From NCBI GenBank assembly GCA_035937795.1, contig DASZHO010000109.1:33754-97753 (forward strand): a DNA stretch of 64,000 nt, in the 5' to 3' direction. The position numbers were made by a program, and so were the translations under genes. Shown here piece after piece: positions 33,587 to 42,871 of this stretch. Every line of letters starts with the position of its first letter. The first letter of the stretch is position 1. The stretch is from JAMQPK01 sp035937795. GTDB lineage: Bacteria > Acidobacteriota > Vicinamibacteria > Vicinamibacterales > JAMQPK01. Below the pieces are notes generated by a model. That model saw only the letters and a program-made list of their open reading frames with translations, was not told the origin of the DNA and searched no databases.

Positions 33587-35601
33587 ACGCGCGTCTTGCC
33601 GCGGTCGGACTCGCATTTGTCGGGCTGTGTCTGGCCGCCTCCGCCGGCACGAAAGCCCAGGGCGGCGCGGCCGCGGTCCAGGGCGGCGCGACAGATCCGG
33701 CGTTCTTCGCCACGAAGTTGTATCCGGTGCTGGAGGAGGCGCGGTGTTCAGGATGCCACGCCCAGGACGGCGTCGCCTCCGCGACCCGGCTGCACTTTCC
33801 TCCCAAGGACGCGACCCTGGCGCAGATCGAAGACTTCGGCCTGTCGCTCGCGCCCCTGGTGGATCGCGCAACCCCGGCGAACTCGCTGCTCTTGAAGAAG
33901 CCTACAAAGACGATTCCGCACACAGGGGGCGAGCGCATTCATCCTGGATCGGATGAAGAGAAGCTCATGGTCCGGTGGGTCCAGTTCCTCGCGTCGGCGA
34001 GCGACGAGACGCTCGCGTCGATGCGCGCGAGCCTCGGCGATACGTCCGACGCCGGGCCGAAGCAGCTCGTGCGGAGGCTGACCCATAGCCAGTACAACAA
34101 CACGGTGCGCGATCTGCTCGGCGATTACAGCCAGCCCGCCAACCGCTTCCCGCAGGAAGATTTCGTCGACGGATTCAAGAATCAGCTGACGGCGCAGGGC
34201 ATGCCGCCGCTGCTTGTCGAGACTTACAGCACGTCGGCCGAAAAGCTCGCGTTGAACGCGTTCCGCATCGGCGACGTGAACGGGCTCGTCCCGTGCAAGC
34301 CCGCGTCGGCGCCGCTGAGTATTGACGACAAATGCCGCGACGCCTTCATCCGGCAGTTCGGGTTGAAGGCGTTCCGCCGGCCCCTGAGCGAGGATGAGCT
34401 GCACCGCTACGGCGCGGTGTTCGCCGCCCAGGCGAAAGCGACGCACAAGTTCCTCGAGGGCGCGCGCGTGATCGTCGAGGCGATGCTGCAGTCGCCCAAC
34501 TTCCTGTTCCATGTCGAAGGCGGACCGGATGGCAGGCTGATCGATTACGACACTGCCAGCCGGCTCTCGTACATGTTGTGGAACACGATGCCGGACAAAC
34601 AACTGCTGGACGAAGCGGCCAGGGGGGATCTGCACACGCCGGACGGCAGGATAAAGGCGGCGCGCCGCATGATCGCCGATCCCCGCGCAAAACAGGCGCT
34701 CGACGAGTTCTTCGACGAATGGCTGCGCTTCGATCGTGTGGAAAACGCGGTCAAGGCCAGGGCGGCTGATTTCACGCCGGAAGTCGCGGCCGCGATGGCG
34801 GAGGAGACGCGGACGCTGCTGCAGTACCTCGTGTGGAACGACAAGGACTTCATGGAGGCGCTGACCGCCGATTACACCTTCGTCAGCTCCGATCTGGCCA
34901 CCCTATACGGCATCCCGGCGCCGCAAGGGGAGTTCGAGATGGTGAAGCTCCCCGAAAAGACGCACCGCGCGGGAATTCTCGGCCACGGATCGTTTCTGGC
35001 CTCGACCGCCGGCCCGACCGCGACGTCGCCGACGGCGAGAGGCATCTTCATTCGCGAGCAGCTGCTGTGTCAGCACGTGCCGCCGCCGCCGCCGGGCGTG
35101 AACCAGAATCTGCCCGAGCCGACCGACGCCAACACGGCGAGAACCCGGCGCCAGCTGATGACCGAGCATGTCGTGAACCCGACGTGCGCGTCGTGCCACC
35201 GGTTGATGGATCCGATCGGCTTCGGCCTCGAAAACTTCGATGCGATCGGCGTGTGGCGCGACAAGGAAACCATCGCCCTGCCGGGCCGTGGCGAAGGCGG
35301 TGGAGGCGGCCGCGGTCGCGGCAATCGCGTCGCGCTCGCGATCGACACGCAGGGTGAAATCGCCGGGATCCCGAATTCGACGTTTTCCGACGCCAAGCAG
35401 CTCGGCAGGATTCTGGCCGACAGCCCCGTGTGCCAGAAATGCGTCGTTCGCCAGATGTTCCGCTATTCGTACGGCCGTCTCGAGACCGCCGCCGACGAAC
35501 CGGCGATCGACGAGATCTTCAACCGTTTCAAGGAGTCCGGGTTCCGGTTCAAGACGCTTCTGTTAACATTGATTGAGTCTCCTGAGTTCATACGGAGGTA
35601 G
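33583..35601 (+). CDS. DUF1592/DUF1588-type secreted protein with c-type heme motifs
   Basis: A 672-residue exported protein. N-terminal cytochrome motif C55-SGC-H59, then the DUF1587/1595/1592/1588/1585 series seen in planctomycete-type cytochrome proteins: LTHSQYNNTVRDLLGD, KAFRRPLSEDE, DYDTASRLSYMLWNTMPD, RAGILGHGSFLASTA, a second CASCH in NPTCASCHRLMDPIGFGLENFD, and CQKCVVRQMFRYSYGR at the end. The family is periplasmic and co-occurs almost always with DUF1552; its enzymatic role is not established. A Gly/Arg-rich insert (GRGEGGGGGRGRGN) interrupts the DUF1588 region. The start at 33583 overlaps the LRR stop by ATGA. An upstream frame from 33019 is a shadow of the LRR gene. Confidence 0.9.
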   Translation: MNARLAAVGLAFVGLCLAASAGTKAQGGAAAVQGGATDPAFFATKLYPVLEEARCSGCHAQDGVASATRLHFPPKDATLAQIEDFGLSLAPLVDRATPANSLLLKKPTKTIPHTGGERIHPGSDEEKLMVRWVQFLASASDETLASMRASLGDTSDAGPKQLVRRLTHSQYNNTVRDLLGDYSQPANRFPQEDFVDGFKNQLTAQGMPPLLVETYSTSAEKLALNAFRIGDVNGLVPCKPASAPLSIDDKCRDAFIRQFGLKAFRRPLSEDELHRYGAVFAAQAKATHKFLEGARVIVEAMLQSPNFLFHVEGGPDGRLIDYDTASRLSYMLWNTMPDKQLLDEAARGDLHTPDGRIKAARRMIADPRAKQALDEFFDEWLRFDRVENAVKARAADFTPEVAAAMAEETRTLLQYLVWNDKDFMEALTADYTFVSSDLATLYGIPAPQGEFEMVKLPEKTHRAGILGHGSFLASTAGPTATSPTARGIFIREQLLCQHVPPPPPGVNQNLPEPTDANTARTRRQLMTEHVVNPTCASCHRLMDPIGFGLENFDAIGVWRDKETIALPGRGEGGGGGRGRGNRVALAIDTQGEIAGIPNSTFSDAKQLGRILADSPVCQKCVVRQMFRYSYGRLETAADEPAIDEIFNRFKESGFRFKTLLLTLIESPEFIRR

Positions 35602-35603
35602 GA

Positions 35604-36902
35604 ATGGCGCTGAGCAGACGCACGTTTCTGAAGGGCCTGAGTGCGACGGGCGCGCTCGTGCGGGTCGGCCTTCCGCCGCTGATGGCGATGTTCGAGTTCA
35701 ACGGCACCGCCTACGCCGCCGGCGCGGCGGTCGCGGGCGGCAAGACAATCGACAAACGGTTCCTGCTCTGGTGGAACGGGAACGGTATTCCCGAGCGCTA
35801 CTGGATTCCGCGGGAGACGGGCGTCGACTACGAGCTGACGCCGTGTCTCGAGCCGATCGCGAAGGTGCGTAACTACGTCCACGTGCTCAGCGGCATCGAC
35901 AACGTAGCGGCGCGCCTCGACGGGCAAGGCAACGGGCATTTCAGCGCGCTCTGCGGATCGATGACCGGGACCGCCTATACCGGGCGCGGCGCAGCTGGCG
36001 CGTCGATCGATCAAATCATCGCGGCGAAGATCGGCACCAAGTCGCGCTTCCGCTCGCTGCAGGTGGGTGTGGCCCAGGAGTCGCACGGCGAGAACGTGCA
36101 CCGCAACATGACCTGGGCCGGCTACGAGCGCGCGCTGCCGCCCGAGATGATTCCGCACAACCTGTTCGATCGCCTGTTCGGCGTGAAAGACGAAGGCTGG
36201 GTCAACCGGAAGAAGAGCGTGCTCGATCTCGTCAGCGCCGACGTGGACAAGCTCGAAGCCACCCTGGGCGCCGCCGACAAGCAGCGCCTCGATCAGCACC
36301 TCACGTCGGTGCGCGATCTCGAGCGCGCCATCGCGAGCCTGCCGCCGGATTACGGCAAGAACATCAAGGAGCCCGAAGACATCACCGATCTCACCGATTA
36401 TCCGAAGATCGCGAAGCTGCAGTCGGATCTGGTGATTCATGCGTTCGCATCGGGCCAGACGAGGGTCGCCTCCTACATGCTCACCAAGTGCCAGAGCCTC
36501 ACCAGGTTCCCGTGGCTCGGGCATGCGGACAACCGGCATCACGACTACACCCACACCAACGCCGGTTCGCCGCAGCAGCAGCGGATCATGCGCGATATCT
36601 GCCGCTGGCACGTGGAAGAGTTTGCTTACATGCTCGAAGGCCTCAGAGCGATCCCGGAAGGCGATGGCAACCTGCTCGACCATACCGCCTGCGTGATGGT
36701 GCACGAGCACGCCGAGGCCAACCCCCACAAGTGCAACGGCCTCGCGGTGCTCGTCGCGGGCGGCGGCATCAAGGGCGGGACCCATACGAAGACGCACAAC
36801 TCGTTCGGCGACATCTACCTGACCCTCGCCGAGGAGATTCTGCAGACCAAGCTGGGCAAGGAGTTCCCGACGGCGGAGGAAAAGCTGACGTTTCTCGTGT
36901 AG
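35604..36902 (+). CDS. DUF1552 domain protein with Tat signal
   Basis: A 432-residue exported protein: twin-arginine signal (SRRTFLKGLSATGA), then the DUF1552 fold related to alkaline-phosphatase-like/sulfatase proteins. Landmarks are RFLLWWNGNGIPERYW, HVLSGIDN, GHFSALCG, SIDQIIAAKIG, SYMLTKCQSLTRFPWLGH and MVHEHAEANPHKCNG. Translation starts two bases after the DUF1592 stop, following GGAGG. The DUF1592/DUF1552 pair is widespread in Planctomycetota and Acidobacteriota; the reaction is unknown. An intrinsic terminator follows at 36937-36975. Confidence 0.9.
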   Translation: MALSRRTFLKGLSATGALVRVGLPPLMAMFEFNGTAYAAGAAVAGGKTIDKRFLLWWNGNGIPERYWIPRETGVDYELTPCLEPIAKVRNYVHVLSGIDNVAARLDGQGNGHFSALCGSMTGTAYTGRGAAGASIDQIIAAKIGTKSRFRSLQVGVAQESHGENVHRNMTWAGYERALPPEMIPHNLFDRLFGVKDEGWVNRKKSVLDLVSADVDKLEATLGAADKQRLDQHLTSVRDLERAIASLPPDYGKNIKEPEDITDLTDYPKIAKLQSDLVIHAFASGQTRVASYMLTKCQSLTRFPWLGHADNRHHDYTHTNAGSPQQQRIMRDICRWHVEEFAYMLEGLRAIPEGDGNLLDHTACVMVHEHAEANPHKCNGLAVLVAGGGIKGGTHTKTHNSFGDIYLTLAEEILQTKLGKEFPTAEEKLTFLV

Positions 36903-36936
36903 CGACCGGCGCGTCGCTCGTCAACCTGCATCGGCC

Positions 36937-36975
36937 GGGCGGCGGTTGAAGAGATCGCCGCCCTTCTTTTTATTT
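36937..36975 (+). terminator. Intrinsic terminator of the LRR-DUF1592-DUF1552 operon
   Basis: GGGCGGCG pairs with CGCCGCCC over an 11-base loop and is followed immediately by TTCTTTTTATTT. It starts 35 bases after the DUF1552 stop. Confidence 0.9.
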
Positions 36976-36985
36976 GTGTAGACAT

Positions 36986-38347
36986 ATGACCATGGAACGT
37001 TGCGTGCGGAAGCGCGTGTTGAAGCGTTTGAAAGCCGCGAGCGGCCTGGGGCGTCGGGGCCCCAGGAGCGAGCGGCGGGAGCGGGGCGAGGGGCCCCCGC
37101 GACTGATGTTGATCGCGCCGGTGGCGGCCGCCTTGCTCGCGCTGTGTGTGACGCCGGCGCGCGCCCAGGACGTGTTGCCGGACGGTCCCGGCATGGACAT
37201 TCTGCGAACCAAATGCCGGAACTGCCACATGCCCGATCGCGTCACCAAGGTCCCCGGACGCGCCGTCGAAGGCTGGCAGACGCTCGTCAACACGATGATG
37301 GGACGCGGCGCACCGGTGACCGAAGATGAGCTGCCCGTTCTGGTCGAGTATCTCGCCAAGAACTTTCCGCTCGATGCGAAGACGCCGGCGGTGACGTACA
37401 CCCCGCTCGCACCGATGACGGCGCACGTGAGGGCGGAGTTCACCGAGTGGGACCTCCCGACTCCGGCCTCGCGGCCGTCCAATCCGCTGGCCGCGTCCGA
37501 CGGCTCCATCTGGTACACGGGCCAGGCGGCGAACGTGCTCGGCCGCGTCGATCCCAAGACCGGCGAGATCAAGGAATACGAGCTGAAAACGCCCCAGTCC
37601 GGGCCCTACGGCCTTGCCGAGGACGCCGGCGGCAATATCTGGTATACCGGCAATTCGAAGGCCCAGATCGGGATGCTCGATCCCAGGACGGGAAAAATCA
37701 GCGAGTATCCGATCTCCGACCCCGCCGCGCGCGACCCGCGCTCAACGGTCGTCGATCAAAAGGGAAACATCTGGTTCACCATCCAGGAGGGGAATAAGGT
37801 GGGCCGGTTCGTACCGGCCACCGGGGAATTCACGCTGCGCCCCTCCCCGACGCTGAAGTCGCTTCCAGACGGCATGGCCGTCAACTCCAAGGGGGTACCC
37901 TTCTTTGCCGAGTCCGGCGCCAACAAAGTGGCGGCGGTCGACCCCGCCACGATGGCGATTCGTGAGTGGGCGCTCCCGGATCCGGCCGCCCGTCCGCGGC
38001 GGCTCGCGATCGACCCTCACGACGTGATTTGGTTCACCGACTACGCCCGCGGCTACCTGGGCCGTCTCGATCCCGCGACAGGCGCCGTGAAGGAGTGGGC
38101 GTCGCCGGGCGGGGCGAAGTCGATGCCGTACGCCATCACCGCGATCGGCGACGATCTCTGGTACAGCGAGTCTGGCGTGGCGCCCAACACGCTTGTGCGC
38201 TTCGAGCCGGCCACCGAGCGCTTCCAGATCTGGAATATTCCGTCGGGTGGCGGCGTTGTCCAGAGCATCAGCGTGGGCAAGGACGGCAGTCTCGCGCTCG
38301 CGGAAAGCGAGCTCAACAAGGTCGCGCTGGTGAAGATCAGCAGGTAG
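36986..38347 (+). CDS. Cytochrome c / streptogramin-lyase-type propeller fusion
   Basis: An exported protein of about 450 residues joining a small c-type heme domain (CRNCH, with a distal Met likely in NTMMGRG) to a Vgb-like beta-propeller built from blades such as SIWYTGQAANVLGRVDPKTGE (given in part: WYTGQAANVLGR), NIWYTGNSKAQIG, NIWFTIQEGNKVG and VIWFTDYARGYLG. The start is uncertain. ATG 36986 gives a long basic leader encoded by a GC hairpin region, whereas ATG 37106 begins directly with the hydrophobic signal LIAPVAAALLALCVTPARAQ. It could couple electron transfer to lactone or ester chemistry, or use the propeller only for docking. Confidence 0.78.
   Translation: MTMERCVRKRVLKRLKAASGLGRRGPRSERRERGEGPPRLMLIAPVAAALLALCVTPARAQDVLPDGPGMDILRTKCRNCHMPDRVTKVPGRAVEGWQTLVNTMMGRGAPVTEDELPVLVEYLAKNFPLDAKTPAVTYTPLAPMTAHVRAEFTEWDLPTPASRPSNPLAASDGSIWYTGQAANVLGRVDPKTGEIKEYELKTPQSGPYGLAEDAGGNIWYTGNSKAQIGMLDPRTGKISEYPISDPAARDPRSTVVDQKGNIWFTIQEGNKVGRFVPATGEFTLRPSPTLKSLPDGMAVNSKGVPFFAESGANKVAAVDPATMAIREWALPDPAARPRRLAIDPHDVIWFTDYARGYLGRLDPATGAVKEWASPGGAKSMPYAITAIGDDLWYSESGVAPNTLVRFEPATERFQIWNIPSGGGVVQSISVGKDGSLALAESELNKVALVKISR
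37045..37066. repeat. GC-rich hairpin in leader or N-terminal codons
   Basis: CCTGGGGC and GCCCCAGG around a six-base loop, followed by further G and C runs to about 37100. It lies between the possible start at 36986 and the hydrophobic signal at 37106, so it may be untranslated leader or an inserted repeat. Confidence 0.55.
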
Positions 38348-38401
38348 CGCGTTCGCCGGCCCGCCGGTTTGAGAGCGGCGGCCGATTTCGAGGAGGTCCA
38401 G

Positions 38402-40408
38402 ATGTCGGTTCTGAACCAGATGTCAGCCCTGAAAAAGGTCTGCCTGTTCGTCCTGCTGGCTGTAACGACGGTCGCCGCGCAGAGGCAGACGCAGCCGCCG
38501 CGGCCCCAGGTGTTTCCGCCGACCGCGGACCAGCGGGCGCAGATCGATGCCAGGCTGGCCGAGCTGAGCAAACGGATTGACGCGCTGTCGGCCAGGAAGA
38601 CCGACCCCGCGCTGGTCGCTGACGTCGACATCTACCGGAAGGCCGCCGCCTACATCGTCCGCTTCCCCGAAGAGTTCTTCACCGCCCAGTATGCGCCGGA
38701 GACGATCGCGGTCCTCGATATGGGGCTGGCGCGCGTCAAGGAACTGGAAGCCGGCGGCGCGTCGTGGACGAAAAAGACCGGCAACGTGGTCCGCGGTTAC
38801 GTGTCGAGCGTCGACGGCAGCGTGCAGCCGTACGGCCTGACGATCCCGGCCTCCTACGACGGCGTGAAGCCGATGCGGCTCGACGTCTGGCTGCACGGCA
38901 CAGAGATCCCGCTCAACGAAGTACGGTTCATCAATCAGCAGTCGGGCGCCCACGCGAATGTGAATGCCCCCGCGCCGCAGGACTACATTCAGCTCGAGCC
39001 GCTCGGCAGGATGAACAACTCGTACCGGTACTCCGGTGAAACCGATGTCCTCGAGGCCATCGCCTCGGTCGAGCAGCGCTACAAGATCGACCCGAACCGG
39101 ATTCTCATACGCGGCCACTCGATGGGCGGACAGGCGTGGCACCTCGGGCTGCAGCATCCCGGCTTTTTTGCCGCGCTCGAGGCGAGCGCGGGATACGTCG
39201 ACACCCATGAGTACGCGGGCGCCCGCCTGCCGAAGGAAGGCCTTCCCCCGTATCAGGAAACGGCGCTGCACTACTACGACTCGCAGGATTACGCGCTCAA
39301 CGCGTTCGACATCGTGACGGTTGGCTACGGTGGCGAGAATGATGCCCAGTTGCGGGCTTCGGTGAAGATCCGCGAGGCGCTCGAGAAGGAAGGATTCCAC
39401 TTCACCCAGGAGACGCCGTACAGGTGGACGACAAAGGATCTCCGCGCGACGCTCTTCCTGATGGGGCCCAAGACGGGCCACGCATGGCATCCGCAAAGCA
39501 AGGCTGAGTCCGAAGCGTTCTTGAGAAACGCCCTCGAGACCGCCGACAAGCCGCCGAATCACTTGAGGTTCGTGACGTACACGGCGCGATGGGACAAATG
39601 TTACTGGCTGACCGTCGACGCGCTCGACGAGACCTACCAGCGCGCGGACGTCGACGCGACGCGCACGGGCGATCTCAAGCAGTACACCATCAAGACGAAA
39701 AACATCAGCCGGCTCTCCCTTACCGGGCCGCCCGCGGCGTACACGCTGGACGGCCAGAGCCTCAATGGCGGCGCCAATCCAACCTTCGACAAGGCCAACG
39801 GCACATGGACGGCCGCGAGCGGCAAGCCCGCGGGCCTGCGCAAGATCCACGGCCTGCAAGGGCCGATTGACGACGCGTTCCGCGATCGATTCATCGCCGT
39901 GCGCGGGACCGGACAGCCGTGGAACGCGGACGCGCAGGACTACGCTCAGAGGCGCCTCGACATGATGACCTCGGATTTCGCCAAGTGGATGCGCGGCGAT
40001 GTCCGGGTGAAGGACGACACGGCGGTGACCGCCGCCGACATCGCCAACTCGAACCTGATTTTATTCGGCGATCCCGGCAGCAACAGCGTGATCGCCAAAG
40101 TGATCGGCAAGCTGCCCATCCAGTGGACGCGTACCGAAATTGCCGTCGGGGCGCAGAAGTTCCCGGCCGCCGGCCACGCGCTTGCGATGATCTATCCGAA
40201 TCCGCTGAACCCGCAGAAGTACATCGTCATCAACAGCGGCCACACGTTCAACGCGAATCGCGTGCTTGCGGGCACCGAGTCGATATTCTTTCCGCGGATC
40301 GGCGACTACGCGGTGATCCGCGTCGATCCAGCTGCAATGGCAGGGCTCACGCCTGTCGGGGACGTGAAGTTGTCCGGGTTCTTCAACGAGCGCTGGCAAT
40401 TGAAGTAA
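38402..40408 (+). CDS. Secreted alpha/beta hydrolase (prolyl-oligopeptidase-like)
   Basis: A 668-residue exported protein: signal peptide to AAQ (about 27), a helical region (about 40-120), then an alpha/beta hydrolase domain with nucleophile S240 in RGHSMGGQAW and probable catalytic His in TGHAWHPQSK, and a C-terminal beta-rich region (about 390-668) with LFGDPGSNSVIAKVIGKLP and NPLNPQKYIVINSGHT. This architecture is common in secreted peptidase-like proteins of Acidobacteriota. Esterase or peptidase activity is likely; the substrate is unknown. ATG 38402 follows GAGGAGG at spacing about 6, which decides the start over an in-frame GTG/TTG at 38369. Confidence 0.8.
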   Translation: MSVLNQMSALKKVCLFVLLAVTTVAAQRQTQPPRPQVFPPTADQRAQIDARLAELSKRIDALSARKTDPALVADVDIYRKAAAYIVRFPEEFFTAQYAPETIAVLDMGLARVKELEAGGASWTKKTGNVVRGYVSSVDGSVQPYGLTIPASYDGVKPMRLDVWLHGTEIPLNEVRFINQQSGAHANVNAPAPQDYIQLEPLGRMNNSYRYSGETDVLEAIASVEQRYKIDPNRILIRGHSMGGQAWHLGLQHPGFFAALEASAGYVDTHEYAGARLPKEGLPPYQETALHYYDSQDYALNAFDIVTVGYGGENDAQLRASVKIREALEKEGFHFTQETPYRWTTKDLRATLFLMGPKTGHAWHPQSKAESEAFLRNALETADKPPNHLRFVTYTARWDKCYWLTVDALDETYQRADVDATRTGDLKQYTIKTKNISRLSLTGPPAAYTLDGQSLNGGANPTFDKANGTWTAASGKPAGLRKIHGLQGPIDDAFRDRFIAVRGTGQPWNADAQDYAQRRLDMMTSDFAKWMRGDVRVKDDTAVTAADIANSNLILFGDPGSNSVIAKVIGKLPIQWTRTEIAVGAQKFPAAGHALAMIYPNPLNPQKYIVINSGHTFNANRVLAGTESIFFPRIGDYAVIRVDPAAMAGLTPVGDVKLSGFFNERWQLK

Positions 40409-40428
40409 CGAACGCACCGCACGCGCGA

Positions 40429-40434
40429 TAAACT
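40429..40434 (+). promoter_or_regulatory. Candidate -10 element before permease gene
   Basis: TAAACT ends six bases before ATG 40441; no Shine-Dalgarno is present. It fits a leaderless start, but no -35 is visible. Confidence 0.2.
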
Positions 40435-40440
40435 CCACCG

Positions 40441-41802
40441 ATGACCGCGATCGACCAGGGCAATCTCCGGCGCGTCATCGGCTTCTGGGGCGGAACCGCC
40501 CTCATCGTCGGCATCACGATCGGCAGCGGCATTTTCCGCAAACCGCCCACCATCGCGGGCTTGGTGCCGAACCCGCTCGTCATCATGGGGCTCTGGACCG
40601 CGTTCGGCTTGATCAGCGTCTGCGGCGCGCTGACCGCTGCTGAACTGAGCTCGCTGCTGCCTCGCCCCGGCGGCGTCTATGTCTTTCTCCACGAAGCCTT
40701 CGGTGACGCGGCCGCGTTCGTGTTCGGGTGGCTCTATGTGCTCGTCACGACGCCCGCGAACATCGCGGCGCTGGCGACCGTCTTTTCGGAATTCTTCCTG
40801 AACCTGCTGGGAATCACCATCCAGGGGTTCACGCTTCAGTCGATCGCCATCGCCGCGATCGTGGCTCTGACGGCCGTCAATCTATTGGGCGCGCAGGTCG
40901 GCGCGGCCGTCGGCGGCGCCTTTACCCTCGTCAAGGTCGCGGCGCTGGCGGCGATCATCCTGGGAGCTTTCCTGCTCGGGCACGGCAGCTTCTCGCATTT
41001 CACGGGGGGCCCGGTGCCGCGCGCGGGTCTGGCTCGCGCCGTGGCATCGGTGATCTGGACCTACGACGGCTGGATCGCCGTCACCATGATCGCGGGCGAG
41101 GTCGTGGCGCCGGAACGGTTGATGAAACGGATCATCATCGCGGGAATGCTGGTCATCGTGACCCTTTATATCGGCGCGAATCTCGCCTATTTCTACATGA
41201 TGCCGGTCGAAGTCATGGCCGACGAGAAGGCGGCGATTGCGCGGACGGTGATGACGTCGATCGCGGGGCCTGCCGGTGGAACCGTGATCCTGATTTCGAT
41301 CGTCATAAGCGTTCTCGGCGCGCTGAACGGCAACTGCCTCGCGAAACCGCGCGTCGCGTACGCGATGGCGCGGGATGGCCTTACGTTCTCGTTTCTGGGA
41401 AAGGCTCATCCTCGCTGGTCGACTCCCTGGGCGGCGCTGCTCGTCCAGGGAGGGGCCGCGACAGCCATGGTCCTCGCGCTCAGAGACTTCGACACCCTCA
41501 CGACCTACTTCGTCGTCGTCGAATGGGCCGCCCTCATCGTCGCCGTCGCGGCGGTGTTCGTGCTGCGACGCAAGATGCCGGATGTGCCCAGGCCGTACCG
41601 CACGCCCGGATATCCATGGGTGCCGCTCCTATTCATCGCAGGAACAGCGGTCGGCCTGACGGCGATCGTCTGGGGCGAGATCACGGTCGGCAATTATTCG
41701 CCCCTCTATGGGTTGGCGATTGCGGCGGCCGGATTCCCCGTTTATCACCTCTGGAAGCGGCTCACCCGCGCACAGGGACCCGCGCCGGTTGTCGCGGTTT
41801 GA
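40441..41802 (+). CDS. APC-family amino acid permease
   Basis: A 453-residue inner-membrane transporter with about 12 helices. The helix 1 motif TIGSGIFRKP, the SLLPRPGGVYVFLHEAFGD segment of helix 3, and the WTYDGWIAVTMIAGEVVAPER stretch of helix 6 identify the LAT/APC branch, which exchanges amino acids. It ends 37 nt before the D-threonine-aldolase-like gene. Together they suggest uptake of an amino acid, possibly a D-amino acid or hydroxy-amino acid, followed by PLP-dependent breakdown. Confidence 0.88.
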   Translation: MTAIDQGNLRRVIGFWGGTALIVGITIGSGIFRKPPTIAGLVPNPLVIMGLWTAFGLISVCGALTAAELSSLLPRPGGVYVFLHEAFGDAAAFVFGWLYVLVTTPANIAALATVFSEFFLNLLGITIQGFTLQSIAIAAIVALTAVNLLGAQVGAAVGGAFTLVKVAALAAIILGAFLLGHGSFSHFTGGPVPRAGLARAVASVIWTYDGWIAVTMIAGEVVAPERLMKRIIIAGMLVIVTLYIGANLAYFYMMPVEVMADEKAAIARTVMTSIAGPAGGTVILISIVISVLGALNGNCLAKPRVAYAMARDGLTFSFLGKAHPRWSTPWAALLVQGGAATAMVLALRDFDTLTTYFVVVEWAALIVAVAAVFVLRRKMPDVPRPYRTPGYPWVPLLFIAGTAVGLTAIVWGEITVGNYSPLYGLAIAAAGFPVYHLWKRLTRAQGPAPVVAV

Positions 41803-41839
41803 GAGAACGGGCCACTGAACCGGCTTGCGGGAGACGCTG

Positions 41840-42847
41840 ATGGATGCCCTCGAACTTGATACACCCGCTCTCTACGTCGACCTGGACGCGCTCCAGCGCA
41901 ATATCGACCGGATGCAGCAGCAGTGCCGCTCATGGAAGGTCGATCTCCGGCCGCACCTGAAGACCCACAAGATCCCCGAGATTGCCCGGATGCAGCTCGA
42001 TGCCGGTGCGGTCGGAATCACCGTGGCCAAAGTGGGCGAGGCGGAAGTCCTGCCCGGTGATGACGTGCTCGTGGCATACCCGGTTCTGAAGGAAAAGCTG
42101 CCGCGGCTCGGCGAAGTGGCGAAGACGCGGCGCGTGACGGTGGCGGTCGATTCCGTGGAGGCCGCGCGAGACCTGGAGGGAATCCGGACGCTGGTCGAAG
42201 TGGATGTGGGCGCGGGCCGATGCGGCGCTCAGTCGCCCGCGCAAGCGGTCGACGTGGCGCGGGCCTGTACCGATTTTCAGGGCATCTTCTACTGGCCGTC
42301 CTGGCTCGATGAGGAAGGATTCAAGGCGGCGTCCGTCAGGATCGGTGCCGTGCTCGACGCGCTCGACGCAGCCGGATTCGAATCGAAGATCGTGTCGGGC
42401 GGCTCGACGCCGGGCGCGGCGAAGACGCCGCTCATCCCGCAGACGACGGAGATCCGTCCCGGCACGTACGTGTTTTACGACGCGAACAGCCTCGAGGCGA
42501 GATGCTGCGTCGAAGCGGACTGCGCCCTTCGCGTGCTCACGACCGTCGTCAGCACAGCCGTGCCTGGGCAGTGCCTCATTGACGGCGGGTCGAAGACGTT
42601 TTCCAGCGATCCGACGCGCGGGTCCGGCACCTTCGGCCGTTTCATCGGGCGGCGCTGGACGATGCGCAAGATGAACGAGGAGCACGGCTATGTGGAAATC
42701 CAGGAGCCAGCTCGCATCGGCGAGAAGGTGTGGGTCGTGCCCAGCCACGTCTGTCCCACCGTCAATCTCCACGACGACGTCTGGTACGGCCGGAACGGCC
42801 GCGTCGACGGGTCGTGGAAAGTCGCCGCCCGGGGAAAGGTGCGGTGA
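41840..42847 (+). CDS. D-threonine aldolase / D-serine dehydratase-like PLP enzyme
   Basis: A 335-residue fold-type III PLP enzyme. The Schiff-base lysine lies in RPHLKTHK (residues 37-44), and TPALYVDLDALQRNI is the typical first strand. KIVSGGSTP binds the PLP phosphate. Near the C-terminus HVC (H303, C305) followed by NLHDD is the metal site; a His-Cys pair is the arrangement known from zinc-dependent D-serine dehydratase, so dehydratase activity is as likely as aldolase. The start at 41840 follows GGGAG; an in-frame start at 41825 is possible. It is cytoplasmic and probably works with the permease upstream. Confidence 0.83.
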   Translation: MDALELDTPALYVDLDALQRNIDRMQQQCRSWKVDLRPHLKTHKIPEIARMQLDAGAVGITVAKVGEAEVLPGDDVLVAYPVLKEKLPRLGEVAKTRRVTVAVDSVEAARDLEGIRTLVEVDVGAGRCGAQSPAQAVDVARACTDFQGIFYWPSWLDEEGFKAASVRIGAVLDALDAAGFESKIVSGGSTPGAAKTPLIPQTTEIRPGTYVFYDANSLEARCCVEADCALRVLTTVVSTAVPGQCLIDGGSKTFSSDPTRGSGTFGRFIGRRWTMRKMNEEHGYVEIQEPARIGEKVWVVPSHVCPTVNLHDDVWYGRNGRVDGSWKVAARGKVR

Positions 42848-42871
42848 GGCGCGCGGTCCGCGTAGGGTCAG

